From Alnus glutinosa (Eukaryota; Streptophyta; Magnoliopsida; Fagales; Betulaceae), in assembly GCF_958979055.1 (NCBI RefSeq), contig NC_084896.1, positions 25,050,501-25,114,500 of the forward strand: 64,000 nt of DNA, in the 5' to 3' direction. Both the position numbers and the translations under genes were made by a program. Of this stretch, positions 22,887-34,623 are shown in pieces. A model generated the notes under the pieces. That model saw only the letters and a list, made by a program, of their open reading frames with translations. It was not told the origin of the DNA and searched no databases. Position 1 is the first letter of the stretch, and every line of letters begins with the position of its first letter.

Positions 22887-24662
22887 TGAAAATTATTGGA
22901 CTTCTAATTAACAGTGTGTGTGAACAGTGTGCAATAAAAATATTAAATGTGGAATTAAAGGAGACAAATATTTTGTTGACGAAGTCGAAACTCAATTAAG
23001 AAAAAAACCACTCCGGGGCAGTCAAACCCAGGATATCCACTCTTCAGAAGACAACACTAAATACAAAGTAGTAATGCTCACATACCCCTAATGCAGTGGT
23101 CATACCTTGCTCTCTAACGTGTAATCCAATGCGAACGCCTCCCAACCAGGTCTTCTACCTGAAGGGGTCTTCAATCGAATCATTTACCTTAGAGTCAACC
23201 CCTAAGATAGACTTTACAGTTGACCAAATCACACAATGACAAAGTTAGAAAGCTAACAGATCTTCAATATCTCCCTAAACACCCTCTCTAAGCTGTAAGG
23301 AATTCACCATGGAATTCTGTGTCGAATGCATGCCTAGAACCCCTTATTTATAGGTTTTAGAAGGCCTAAATCGAGTCAAAAACGGAGTCTATGGCACGCG
23401 CATCCGGACGGGAGCCATGGCCTTTCGGACAGGCAACTTTTTCCTTGTCCGAAAAGTAATTCTGGAATTTTCGCAGGGCCATCCGGACGCCAGATGTTTC
23501 CATCCGGACGGCGGCAGTCTGGACGGTTAATTTACAACATTTTTCGTTAGCTTTCCAACGATGCCGATTTCGTCCCAATCCGATATTTGAGTAAAACGTA
23601 ATGATCAAAATACCGGAGGGTGTCCGAACGTCCGGACGGTCAACTGCAACCGCCTTTCCAAAATAGCATTGAAAGCTTTCATAACAAGGCCACGTCCGGA
23701 TGGTGTTGCCCTAGCGTCCGGACGGTTGCACTTCGGCTGCACGTAATTACCATAACAAGGCTTTGGAGCGTTCGGACCACAAAGGCTGACGTTCGGACGG
23801 TTGAACTGGTGCACGCAATTTCCATATATGAAGCTTGATCGTCCGGACCATGAAGACTGTCGTTCGGACGATTGAGCTTTGTATGCACGTCTTGCCTTAT
23901 AGAGAACATCGTCCGGACGGTTGCAGCCGTCTTCCCATAATTGTGTCTTGATGCAGAAACCCTAATGCTTGTCAAACACTGAATGGCGTCCGGACGGTAT
24001 AACCACGTCGTCCGGACGGATGCACTGGAACACTGAGATCTTCTCAAACTCTGACGAGCGTCCGGACAATTTGCCATTACGTCCGGACGGATCCAACCTT
24101 GAACTGTTCGAAGCTTCTAGACACTGATGGGCATCCGGACGGAAAGATCTCGTTGTCCGGATGGATGTTGCTAACTGATGAGCGTCCGAACGGTATTGCC
24201 ACATCGTCCGGACGGCTGACAGGGAACCGAAATAGACTTCCTTGAAAACTTCACAGAATCTTCTTGAAGAACATAGCTGAAGAGTAGACTCTGGATAAAG
24301 CAGCATCCCTGTGAACACTGAGATCTTCTCGAACTCTGACGAGCGTCTAGACAATTTGCCATTACGTCCGAACGGATCCAACCTTGAACTGTTCGAAGCT
24401 TCTAGACACTGATGGGCATCCGGACAGAAAGATCTCGTCGTCCGGACGGATGTTGCTAACTGATGAGCGTCCGAACGGTATTGCCACATCGTCCGGACGG
24501 CTGACAGGGAACCGAAATAGACTTCCTTGAAAACTTCACAGAATCTTCTTGAAAAACATAGCTGAAGAGTAGACTCTGGATAAAGCAGCATCCCTGTGAA
24601 AGCAACAACATTACATAGAAGTGATTTTGTCCAACAGAATTCAGCCAACACAAAAACTAACA
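22887..24662 (-). repeat. 3' LTR of the SIRE-type element, rich in TCCGGA palindromes
   Basis: Begins TGAAAATTATTGG and ends ACTAACA on the plus strand. From about 23395 it carries many copies of CGTCCGGACGG and near variants, at least fifteen with an intact TCCGGA core. A 285-bp unit is duplicated in tandem (24028-24312 and 24313-24597); this duplication is absent from the other LTR, so it arose after insertion. Long open frames here (for example 23962-24690, minus) come from the repeats and are not genes. Confidence 0.88.
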
Positions 24663-27113
24663 AACTCTCCCTTTGGCCATTCTGGGACAAAAATCACTTG
24701 ACCGGTTAAAAATACAATCCCGGTCCAAATCAAAAATTTCTCCCCCTTTTTGTCACAAAGGGATAAAGGGTAAAACAGAGTAATGAGAAAAACCACACAA
24801 CAATTACTCCCTCTAAGTGTCTCAGAAGAACAAGGGTAAACAGAGTATCCACAGACAAAAAAGTTCTAAAATCTAAAACAATAGGAAAATATAAAAGAGT
24901 CTGCAAGTGGCCCAAAAGAGAGGAACAAAATCCCCAAGTACCAAATCTTGCCGATCCATTAAAATCAAGTAACGGAGAGAAATCCGTATAAAATGCGGGA
25001 TTTGAACTACTTCGGCTTCTAGCTCAGAAGGCCGGGAACCATGGACTGAAAAATCTTCAATTTCTTGATTTTGCAAAGCCTGAAACTGGTTATCCGCAGA
25101 TTGACATCCTCTAAGCAACTGGTCTGCAAGATAATTGAAGAGATTTACCACTGAACCTCTGACTGATGCAGATTTGAGGGAATGCTACAGAAGGCTCTGC
25201 ATGAGCTAGGGGAAAAAGCTCATCTTAAATCCTAAGACCTTTGGAAATTGAACATCCGACTTCAACAGTCAGTTTTCCAAAGGATCCATCTGTCAGATAT
25301 TGTGCTGGGAGCTGTTGGATGACATATTCCTGAAAGAAGTTTAAATAGAAATATTTCTAAAAATAACACCACAAAGAAATATTAGATCCTGTTAGTCCAA
25401 AAAAGAAAGTGGTATTATGACAGCTGTCAATTGGATGCCCAAGAATTACAAAAACAAATATCGCAATCCAAATGACCCAGATATACCAATATCAACCCAA
25501 CACACAGACAGAATAAGATTTTCATGCACACTATCTCAAGAAAATATCCCAGCAAATATTCAAATATTCTAAAAGTACAAAAACTTAATAACGGAAGACA
25601 CAATGAAGATCATGAGATGAGAAGAAATGTGCAAAGAATGCCAAAATGTCGGGAGAAATCCACGAGAAAAACACACAACATGCCATGATAAATCAATAAA
25701 AAAAAATGCAAAGATGTGTGTATGGCAGAGAAAGAGAAGCAAGTCTTAAACTTATAGAGATCCTATTCGGATGTGTCACTTAACCGTCCGGATGATAACT
25801 GCTAGGTCAGCATATGGCAAGACTGCTCTTGGCTGGACGTAAGGATAGGTCCGTCCGGATGCTTCACATTGAAAATTTGAAATACGAGAAAAATTTGCGG
25901 AAAAATATTTTTCCCTAAAGTTAGCTTCAGAACACGCATGTATAATCAACTGTTAAAACAGTCAAATAGCATTGCAAGAATATGCAAAGATATAAATGAG
26001 AGTTAAGTATTCAATAAGCACAAATTTTCCTGCAGATAGAAATTTTAAATAGATTACTCAACTCATGCAATGTGTGTGTGTGTGAAGACTTTTCCCATAA
26101 GGTATGACTTTCACTGATATGACAAAAAGCAACCAGATTTTCTAGACAAGAGAGAAAATCAGTGAAAGATTAGTCAAAAGTCAAACCTTATTCAGTACTA
26201 GGGCCTAGCCACTCTCATCTGATACACTCCCTCTAAGATGCAGCATCCAATTGTTTTACTTGTTCCATGAAGGACAAGGTAAATATTTTACTTGTACCAT
26301 GAAGGACAAGGCATATTTTAGCACATAAGCAGAAAATATACATATATCGCGCAAAATTCATAAAGGTAACTGCTTGATTCTTTTGATATTGCAACCTAGA
26401 GAGAATGTCAGAATTTTTAAGTTCTAGGTTCAACTAGCATTTCGTCAATTTGGCCATCTTATCAAAAACCTCTTCTCTTATCTAGAATTTCTAGAAGCAA
26501 AAAGTCAGAGAAGGAAAAGATGTACCTTAGGGGAGCCTTGAATAGTGCACATTTTCATCGCATGAGGAAATTAACTATCTATCATTAAGATGCCACAGGA
26601 AAACTTAGCAGATATCATGCATAAACTCTCAATCATATATAAGCATATTTAATCAATGCATAATGAACTGAGATATCAGGCAAAAACATATGCAATATCT
26701 GAAAAGCTATCAAAAGAAAAAAAATAAAATTCTGCATCTTCTCCCCATTTTTTTTTTTTGTTGAAAAATGAGACAGAGAACAAAAACAACAAAGACATGC
26801 TTATGGAAAAGGAAATGACATCTATTCCCTAGCATGTAAGGTAAAGCTAAACCTGTCCTCATGGAGAGAGGTTTAGAAATACCAAGACAGAAAAGCAGCT
26901 GCCCGACATACTTTAATTGTCATCCTAAAAAAAAATATCTGTAGATGTTTCTCAAGATAACAAGAGAAAATATGGGAATAGAATAAAAGGTTCCTCAAAC
27001 AGAATGCAAGACATGAATAAGATATGGCATGATAAACGATGCAATGCAAACATACCTGACATGCACTAGGATTTAGGAACCAAAATCCTAGGCATGGGAA
27101 GACTTCACCTTTA
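24663..27113 (-). other. Non-coding 3' internal region of the SIRE-type element
   Basis: About 2.45 kb between the gag end and the purine tract. I see no retroviral domain. Two TCCGGAT words recur near 25775-25860, as in the LTRs. A (GT)n run lies near 26069-26084. Confidence 0.6.
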
Positions 27114-28246
27114 CTAGGTGAGTCCACTCCCCTTCAAGGGGTGAATGGTCCCATCCTTCTTGACCCATACCTTTTTAACTCGTGGAGATGATTTGTGGGT
27201 CATGTCCATGTTGGCCATACTCCTTAGCATACCCTGCATCAGGCTTAGCAACCCTTCATAGCCATGGTTGTTAGTGAGCTTCTGCGGGTTTCTCTTGTAG
27301 TGCCTTGATTTGTTCTTCTTTGATTTGCCACTTTGATTGACAGGACAAACTGCTGCTGAGGCCGTGGAGCCTGATGTGCTGTCGAAGGTAGAATGCCTGA
27401 TGTAGCTCTTGCTGGAAGCTCCCTTTGAACCTTCGACTTCTGAGCCTGAAGCTGTGGACATTTGGGTCGGATGTAACCAGTGATGCCGCAGTGATGACAG
27501 GTGGGCAAGCTTCTTTTGTTTGAATGCTTCTTAACATTCTCTGCATAATTATGGTTAGCATTCTTACAAATAACATTTCTCTTACATTTTATATGTCTCC
27601 TATGCGGAGGAACATATTTTGATGATGAAGAATCTTTAACTTCACTTTTTCTCGGAGCATCCTGCTTAATCAAAGGCCTGTCGGATTTCAACAAATAACA
27701 ATTTGGTCTAATATGACCAATTTTCCCACAATTATGACAAGTAGGAAAAAACTTACCTCATGTTCCTGATTCCTTGGACTTTGGCATCACATGATTAATT
27801 AAGCAAGAATTATCTAAACAAGCTGTATCTTCTATCACATGCTTAATATCTAATTCAGAATCAAAAGTATGTGAAGTAGAAGTACTTAAATCATCAACAG
27901 TTAAATCAGGCTTGTTAGAAACATCTGAATGAATACAAAGCATGCTTTTCAAATTATCATTTGAGATTTTTTTCAAGAGATCCTCAGATTCTTTTAATTT
28001 ATTCTCAAGTGTATCAATAATGTTAAATAGCATGGTATTCTCAGATTTCAAAGATTCAATCAAAGCATGTGATTCAGATAACTGAATAATCAAAGATTCT
28101 TTTTCTTGCTTCACCTTTTTGAGCTCTTTTGGAGAAACAATTTTATCTATTTTAGCAAAAAAAATTAGAGAGCTCAATATCATGATTTTCTTCAGATAAC
28201 TGAGGAAAATCCATGATAAATGTGTAATAAAAAAAATAGAAGTCAC
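27114..28246 (-). pseudogene. Broken gag of the SIRE-type element
   Basis: Three overlapping minus-strand frames make up a decayed gag. First comes a coiled-coil segment (28140 down to 27758) with heptad-like KKVKQEKESLIIQLSESHAL. Then two zinc knuckles follow: CHNCGKIGHIRPNC near 27735-27694 and CHHCGITGYIRPKC near 27495-27454; in the second the metal-binding His is Tyr. Last comes a tail ending VWVKKDGTIHPLKGSGLT, usual for SIRE gag. A stop near 27758 and a shift near 27340 break the frame. The N-terminal nucleic-acid binding domain that should precede the coiled coil is absent. Confidence 0.85.
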
Positions 28247-28308
28247 AAGAGATGAGGATCACACTCAGGAAATAATCCTTAACAGAGTGTACCCGCTCTG
28301 ATACCAAT

Positions 28309-29767
28309 TGAAAATTATTGGACTTCTAATTAACAGTGTGTGTGAACAGTGTGCAACAAAATATTAAATGCGGAATTAAGGGAGACAAATATTTTGTTGA
28401 CGAAGTGGAAACTCAATTAAGAGAAAAACTACTCCAGGGCAGCCAAATCTAGGATATCTACTATTCAGAAGACAAGACTAGATACAAAGTAGTAACACTC
28501 ACATACCCCTAATGCAGTGGTCGTACCTTGCTCTCTAATGTGTAACCCAACACGAACGCCTCCCAACCAGGTCTCCTACCTGAAGGGGTCTTCAATGGAA
28601 TTCTTTACCTTAGGGTTAACCCCTAAGATAGACTTCACAGCTGATCAAAACACACACTGGCAAAGCTAGAGAGCTAGTAGATCTTCAATATCTCCCTAAA
28701 CACCCTCTCTAAGCTGTAAGGAATTCACCATGGAATTCCTTGTCGAATGCATGCCTAGAACCCCTTATTTATAGGTTTTAGAAGGCCTAAATCGAGTAAA
28801 AAATGGAGTTTGTGGCATGCGCATCTAGACGGGAGCCTTGGCCGTCCGGACGGGCAGCTTTTTCCTTGTCCGAAAAGTAATTTTGGAATTTTCGCAGGGC
28901 CGTCCGGACGCCAGATGTTTCCGACCGGAAGGGGGCCGTCTGGATGCTTCTATTGGCCGTCCAGATGATCAATTTACATCATTTTTCGTTAGCTTTCCAA
29001 CGACGCCAATTACTTCCCAATCCGATATTTGAGTAAAAAGTTATGATCAAAATACTGGACGGTGTCCGGACGGCTTGACCGAGCGTCTGGACGGTTGCAC
29101 TTCGGCTGCACGTAATTACCATAATAAGGCTTTGGAGCGTCTAGACCCTAAAGGCTGACGTCCGGACGGTTGAACTGGTGCACACAATTTTTATATATGA
29201 AGCTTGATCGTCTGGACCATGAAGACTGTCGTTCGGACGGTTGAACTTTGTATGTACGTCTTGCCTTATAGAGAACATCATCCAGATGGGATCACACATC
29301 GTCTGGACGGTTGTAACCGTCTTCCTATAACTGTGTCTTGATGCAGAAACCCTAATGCTTGTTAAACATTGAATGGCGTCCGGACGGTATAACCACATCG
29401 TCTGGACGGATGCACTGGAACACTGGGATCTTCTCGAACTCTGAAGAGCATCCGGACGATTTGCCATTACGTCCGGACGGATGCAACCTTGAACTGTATG
29501 AAGCTTCTAGACACTGATGGGCGTCCGAACAGAAAGATCTCATCGTTCGAACGAATGTTGCTGACTGATGAGCGTCCGAACGGTATTGCCACGTCGTCCG
29601 GACGGCTGACCGGGAACCGAAATAGACTTCCTTGAAAACTTCACAGAATCTTCTTGAAAAACATAGCTAAAGAGTAGACGTTGGATAAAGCAGCATCCCT
29701 GTGAAAGCAGCAACATTACATAGAAGTGATTTTGTCCAACAGAATGCAGCCAACACAAAAACTAACG
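28309..29767 (-). repeat. 5' LTR of the SIRE-type element
   Basis: 1459 bp, plus-strand start TGAAAATTATTGG. It ends ACTAACG instead of ACTAACA, a single change in the terminal base. It carries the same palindromic CGTCCGGACGG words as the other LTR, several of them mutated. Confidence 0.88.
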
Positions 29768-29772
29768 CAAAG

Positions 29773-30367
29773 GTGCAAGAGAACCACAGATTGGGTCCCA
29801 AAATGTATTTCGACTTGACGTCGATTTTGAACGAAAGGGTCCTGGCCATCTCGTCTGTCGGGGTCAAGGTGGTCCTGGCTGAGGCGACACTCTGGGTCGA
29901 AGCGAATATGCTCAAGCTGGTCATCGCGCTCTTCGCGCTGGGATTGTCGGAAAGGTACCGATCAGGTGGATATCCCTGTCGAGAGCACCAGGCGGTCGAT
30001 CCGGATGAATCTGATGTGGGTGAAGGACGATTTGGACTAGCTCTGTAAGTGTGTTCATCTTCTGGTCGAGCTCTGAAAGGGTGGACAGCTTCTGATCAAC
30101 ATGATTATTGAAGATTTGCCGCTGGACCCAAGCCTCCTGACATTCCTTGACTAATTCCTGCAACTGAAAGAGACGAGTGCTGTCGGCCAAGGAAGATAAC
30201 AGCAGAAACAAAGTCTTTTGGATTCGGAGGACGCTCCAAAACGTGGAAAAAAAAAATTTTGGACAATTTGGAAGCATATTCACAGGATTTTGGGTATTGA
30301 TAAAGGACAGGGAAGGAAAATATCGAAGGGAAAATTTCTGAGTGAAATAGAGACAGTGGAAGCCGTG
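29773..30367 (-). pseudogene. Gag-like remnant of the outer element
   Basis: The minus-strand frame includes LADSTRLFQLQELVKECQEA, followed by NNHVDQKLSTLSELDQKM, which resembles the start of a Ty3/gypsy-type gag (usually M-A-D-S-T-R...). The first codon is TTG here. The frame ends near 29921, another frame continues briefly, and the SIRE-type element interrupts it at 29768. The family assignment is an inference. Confidence 0.45.
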
Positions 30368-30663
30368 TGTTAAAGACATATCTAGCCCTCAAGATAATGA
30401 TAAGCCTAAAGATAAGATTAGTTAGTCTAGTGATAAGATTAGTTGTTCAAATTCAAATACTAGATAACTCAGTTTAATACTAGATAACTTATAGTTCAGA
30501 TTTACTTCACAAGTGTAACACTTAGATTAGAACTCTTAGTCTCTTCTCTTATCACATTGTAATCTCCTAGTTCAATGTAACTACTTCTTTATAAATACAA
30601 GAGCCTTAAACCAGTATTTGGTAAGGTAGCACAAAGCATAAATTATAGTCTTTAGATTTTATA
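30368..30663 (+). repeat. 5' LTR of the Copia element
   Basis: Starts TGTTAAAG and ends TTTTATA just before the primer site. It has a TATA-like CTTTATAAATAC near 30590. The copy at 36034-36313 matches it closely from AAGATAATGATAAG onward. Confidence 0.82.
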
Positions 30664-30705
30664 TGGTATTAGAGCCACAACCGTGACTTACATCTTTTTT
30701 TTTTT

Positions 30706-30711
30706 TTGTTT

Positions 30712-30760
<49 letters not shown>
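30706..30760 (+). repeat. (CT)n microsatellite in the Copia leader
   Basis: An uninterrupted CT run follows a short T-rich stretch between primer site and gag start. The run forces a spurious upstream start in the gag frame. Confidence 0.9.
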
Positions 30761-30768
<8 letters not shown>

Positions 30769-30783
30769 TTCCATCTTTCGATC

Positions 30784-31676
30784 ATGTCTACTTCCAACCC
30801 ACCACAGCAATCACCACCCGAGACCCCTGTCATGATCTCCACTCACAATCAAACCCCTCCGTTAGTTACCTTCACCAACTTCAACCCTACCAAACTCACA
30901 AACACCAATTATCCAGTCTGGCTGCCTCAAATTGTGTTGCACCTCAAAGGCGGCAACATCTATGGATACGTTGATTGTTCAACCCACTGCCCGTCTCCCA
31001 CTGTGACGTCCACCAAAGATGGCGTATCAACCACGTCTCCAAATCCGGCTTTCCTCCACTAGAGTATGCAAGATCAACTGCTGCTCGAGGCTATCAACTC
31101 AGCTCTTTCTGAAAAGATGCTGACTCATGTCACCTGTTGAGCCACTTCTCGGGACATGTCGACTACATTGGAGACCCTCTTCACCTCTCAGACGAAGGCA
31201 CGCACAAAAAGGTGCACTATCAACTGGAGACTCTCAAGAAGGGATCCTCCTCTATTGCCGACTATTATCACACCTTCCAAACACTGTGTGATGCCCTTGC
31301 TGTTGTTGGTCAGCCTCTTAATGTCTTTGAGATGGTGTCCTTTCTCCTGGCAGGCCTTGGATCTGATTTTGATCCTTTCGTCACCTTTGTTACAACTAGA
31401 GCTGAACCTCTTTTTGTGGATGAGATTTATGGCCATCTTCTCTCTCATGAGATGCGGCTAGAACAACATCAAGCCTCTCTTGATCTCTTGGTTGCTAGTG
31501 CTAACTTTGCCAACCGAGGCTACTATTCTCACCACCCATCCCGGGGCATGCGTGGTTCTCATGGTCACAACTCTGGCCGTAGCTTCTTCTCTGGTCCATC
31601 CAGACCCTTTCAAGGAAGGGGTTGAGGCTCTTCTAGCCGTGGTTTTCCATCCAGCAATTCCCGCTCCAACCGACCT
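30784..31676 (+). pseudogene. Copia gag, frameshifted
   Basis: Starts with ATG at 30784 (MSTSNPPQQSPPETP). The Copia gag core is visible as LTNTNYPVWLPQIVLHLKGG and, in another frame, SSIADYYHTFQTLCDALAVV and DEIYGHLLSHEMRLEQHQ. The first frame ends at a TAG at 31060, where a Trp codon is likely to have stood, a second stop follows near 31137, and a shift joins the two halves. A further stop at 31623 separates gag from the zinc knuckle. Confidence 0.82.
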
Positions 31677-33053
31677 TTGTGTCAAGTGTGCAACCACTAT
31701 GGTCATGTAGAGCTGGACTGCTACAATCGCTTTAATGAGGCCTACGCTTGTGAACAGCCTCCTCAAGCACATGCCTATCTCTCGGCACCCTCCAGCAGTT
31801 TAGATCAGAATTGGTACCCTAACTCGGGAGCCACTCATCATCTGACTTCTGACTTGGCCAACCTCAACATCAAGGCTGAAGACTACATTGGCTCGGATAA
31901 AATTAGCATTGGTAATGGTAAGGGGCTCTCAATTGATCATATTGGTACCACTTGTCTATTCACTCCTACTTCTCAATTTGACCTCCTTGATACTCTGCAT
32001 GTCCCTCTCATTTCAAAAAATCTCATCTTTGTTCATAAATTCACAAAATATTCTAACACCTTCTTTGAATTTCATCCTTCATATTTTCTCTTGAAGGATC
32101 GCCGCACGGGGAAACTCCTCCTCCACGGGCTGAATAAACATGGCCTTTACCACTTTTTCCCTTCTGCAAATAAGCATCCTCACTCTGCCATGGTGGGTGA
32201 GCGCGCCTCTTTTTTTCAGTGGCACTCACAATTGGGCCATCCAATCTTAAAGATTGTTCGCCGTGTCCTATCCCGTTTGAAACTTCCAATTACTACTCCT
32301 AAAGAGTCTCCTGCCTGCACTACATGTCTCGATGCCAATAGCAAGCAACTCCATTTTTCGTATTCTTCTGGAACTGCCTTGTGTCCACTTGCTTTAATCT
32401 ATACTGATGTATCATTAAAAAGTGATGTTTCTTCCGTTTTCTTAACCTTCAAATCTTATGTGGAATGTTTCTTTAACACCAACATAAAAGCAATTCAATC
32501 TAATTGGGGTGGTGAATATCGCCCTGTTAACAAACTCCTCCAACAGCTCGGTATTCTACATCGTGTGTCATGCCCTCATACACACCAACAAAATGGTGCA
32601 ATTAAGCGGAAACATCGACACATTGTAGAAACTGGTCTAGCACTACTCTCTCATGTTCATTTACCCTTACCCTTTTGGGATGATGCATTCTCCACTACAT
32701 GCTACCTCATCAATCGCATGCCTACTACAATTCTTCAAAATCAATCCCCATTTGAAGTTCTCTTCAAATGCCGTCCTGATTACTCATTTTAAAGAACCTT
32801 TGGTTACCTCTGTTGGCCTAACCTCCGGCCCTATAATACCAACAAATTCCAACCCAGATCTGTTCCTTGTTTGTTCTCAGGATATAACATTCTGCACAAA
32901 GGGTACAAATGCCTTCACTTACCTACAAATCGTCTATGTATTTCCCGAGATGTTGTCTTCACCAAGTCTACCTTTCCATATACTTCTGCATTCTCAAAAG
33001 AAACTTCATCTCCAAATTCCAGGCAGCCATTCTCCCTGCTTCTTCTTTCTTAT
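31677..33053 (+). pseudogene. Copia zinc knuckle, protease and integrase, inactivated
   Basis: The frame from 31677 opens with the gag zinc knuckle CQVCNHYGHVELDC. The protease site reads WYPNSGATHHLT, where the catalytic Asp of the DSGA motif is Asn. The pre-integrase segment has QWHSQLGHP. In the integrase core YTDV is present, but about 30 residues that normally follow are deleted in frame. The second catalytic Asp is lost (QSNWGGEY). After 32792 a frame change leads into the integrase C-terminus (GYLCWPNLRPYN, then FSGYNILHKGYKCL). The nested repeat begins at 33054. Confidence 0.85.
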
Positions 33054-34618
33054 TGATAAGTCTTAAATTATTCGATTCAAGATCCCTTAATTTGCATTTG
33101 TTAGACCTAGTTCTTATTGTATATATAACATGTTGTTGTAGTTTTTATGTTTTGTCTTATTTTCAGGTCTTAATTGAAATCTAATTCAAAACACTTGAAT
33201 TAGACTTAGAAATACATCAAGGGTATTTTAGTCATTTCCAGAGTTCGAGATTGTTCCTAGGAGCTGAAGAATTGGCTAAAGCAATTAGATCGATCGAATT
33301 TAAATGAGATCGATCAAAATTTAGATCGATCGACTTTATAATCGATCGATCGAATATTCCGTCTTCCAGAAGATCAGATATTTCAAGATCTTTTGAATTC
33401 TTTATGCAATTCAAATCATAAGTTGGATTTTGTGGACAGAAATGGACGCCGACCAGCTCTGAATACTTGGCTAGAATTAATTTTTGATGGTCTTTTGTAA
33501 ATCCAATTCTCTATATATATGAGATGAGGGATTTAGGTTTAGACATGCATCTTTTGGGGATTTCGGATTTGCTCAGGTGTATCACTCAATTTTTAGTGTT
33601 TTTGTAATTCATTTAATGCACGTTTTTTGGGCTTAGTCCCAGAGAGCAATTTATTCTTCCTTTTCCTCTTTGTTCTTTATGTTCTAGCTTAAGTTTTATT
33701 TCTTTGCTTGTAATCCGAATTTCTTAAGTTTTAATCTACTATTTTAGTTTAATTTTAGCTTGTTCTTTTACTGTTTTCCTTTAATTTCATGCTTAGATTA
33801 GTTTACTTCATGTCTAGCTAACTTAGTTCTTAGGATTTGATCCAAATCCTCTCCAAAAACCATGAAGTGTTCTTGATGGTCTTGAGTTTTTCTTGATATG
33901 TTTGATGATTGTGTAAGGCTAGAGGATTTCAAAACCCATGCTAAAAGGTTTTGTCTTCAAGATTCCAATCTAATTATTCATGAAAAAGAGTTAGGCTTGT
34001 CTATGAGTTTTCTTAGATTCATGAATAAAATCAACATTTTTGAAAGAGAATGATGTCTTGTGCAATGATGTTATTTGACATGATGTGTGATTTCTCATTA
34101 GAGTCACCTTATAGGGTATGCTAGGGAACACCAATCATTTCACACCTTTGGTAGAGTAAACGTTTTTCAATTGTAGTTTAAATCTTTATGTGGAGTTGTT
34201 TAATGTAAAACTAGGTGCTTTATGATTACGTCTTAACGAAAGTGTTTTCACGTTGAGGTCGTCGTAATGGTTGACGCCCATTATGTGCTCATATCATGCA
34301 TGTTAGGGAGATCTATATAGACTTTAAGCATTTCATTGGTTGATGATTGGACAAGATCAATACCCTAAGTTTCTTTTAAGTTTGTTTTCATTTTCCGCTT
34401 TCATTTCTTCACTTTATTGTTGTAGCTTCAATTCTACAGCCTTTACTTTGTGTTTATTTTTAAAGTTAAGTTAAATACGTTCTTTAGATATCTTGTTACA
34501 CAAAACAACCCATAATCTCTGTGGTTCGATCACCCTTACTATAGTACAATTGATTCGTACTATTGCGAGTGGTAAACTTATAAATTTAAAATCCACGTAG
34601 CCGGTTAGTCCGCTACCA
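33054..34618. mobile_element. Probable solo LTR inside the Copia element
   Basis: The 1565-bp block begins TGATAAGTC and ends CGCTACCA. It sits between CTTAT (33049-33053) and CCTAT (34619-34623), a likely 5-bp target duplication with one change. The Copia coding sequence resumes right after it. No coding domain is inside. The segment CTCTGTGGTTCGATCACC, then TACTATTGCGAGTGG, near its right end is like the 3' part of some Ty3/gypsy Tat/Ogre LTRs. A cluster of GATCGATC words lies at 33288-33355. Confidence 0.6.
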
Positions 34619-34623
34619 CCTAT

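Larger units (their letters stand above)
22887..29767 (-). mobile_element. SIRE-type Ty1/copia derivative without pol
   Basis: Target duplications CAAAG (22882-22886 and 29768-29772) fix the ends. The LTRs differ in length (1776 and 1459 bp) mainly because of a 285-bp tandem duplication in the left one. The primer site TGGTATCAGAG lies on the minus strand at about 28296-28307, next to the right LTR. Two purine tracts, AAAAAGGGGGAG and CCAAAGGGAGAG, lie before the left LTR, a layout typical of SIRE/Maximus. The internal region (24663-28308) holds a broken gag only. The N-terminal gag domain, protease, integrase, reverse transcriptase and RNase H are all missing, so it must have moved in trans. 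Confidence 0.9.

Noticed and set aside
23395..24600. CRISPR-like array from regularly spaced palindromes
   Set aside because: Spacing is irregular, the repeats are only 10-12 bases, and the element is a eukaryotic LTR.
23962..24690. 242-codon open frame on the minus strand
   Set aside because: It lies in an LTR and its peptide repeats itself because of the 285-bp tandem duplication and the TCCGGA words. The other LTR breaks the frame.
29701..30048. Plus-strand frame of 115 codons
   Set aside because: It runs antisense to the gag-like remnant and crosses the junction between two mobile elements.
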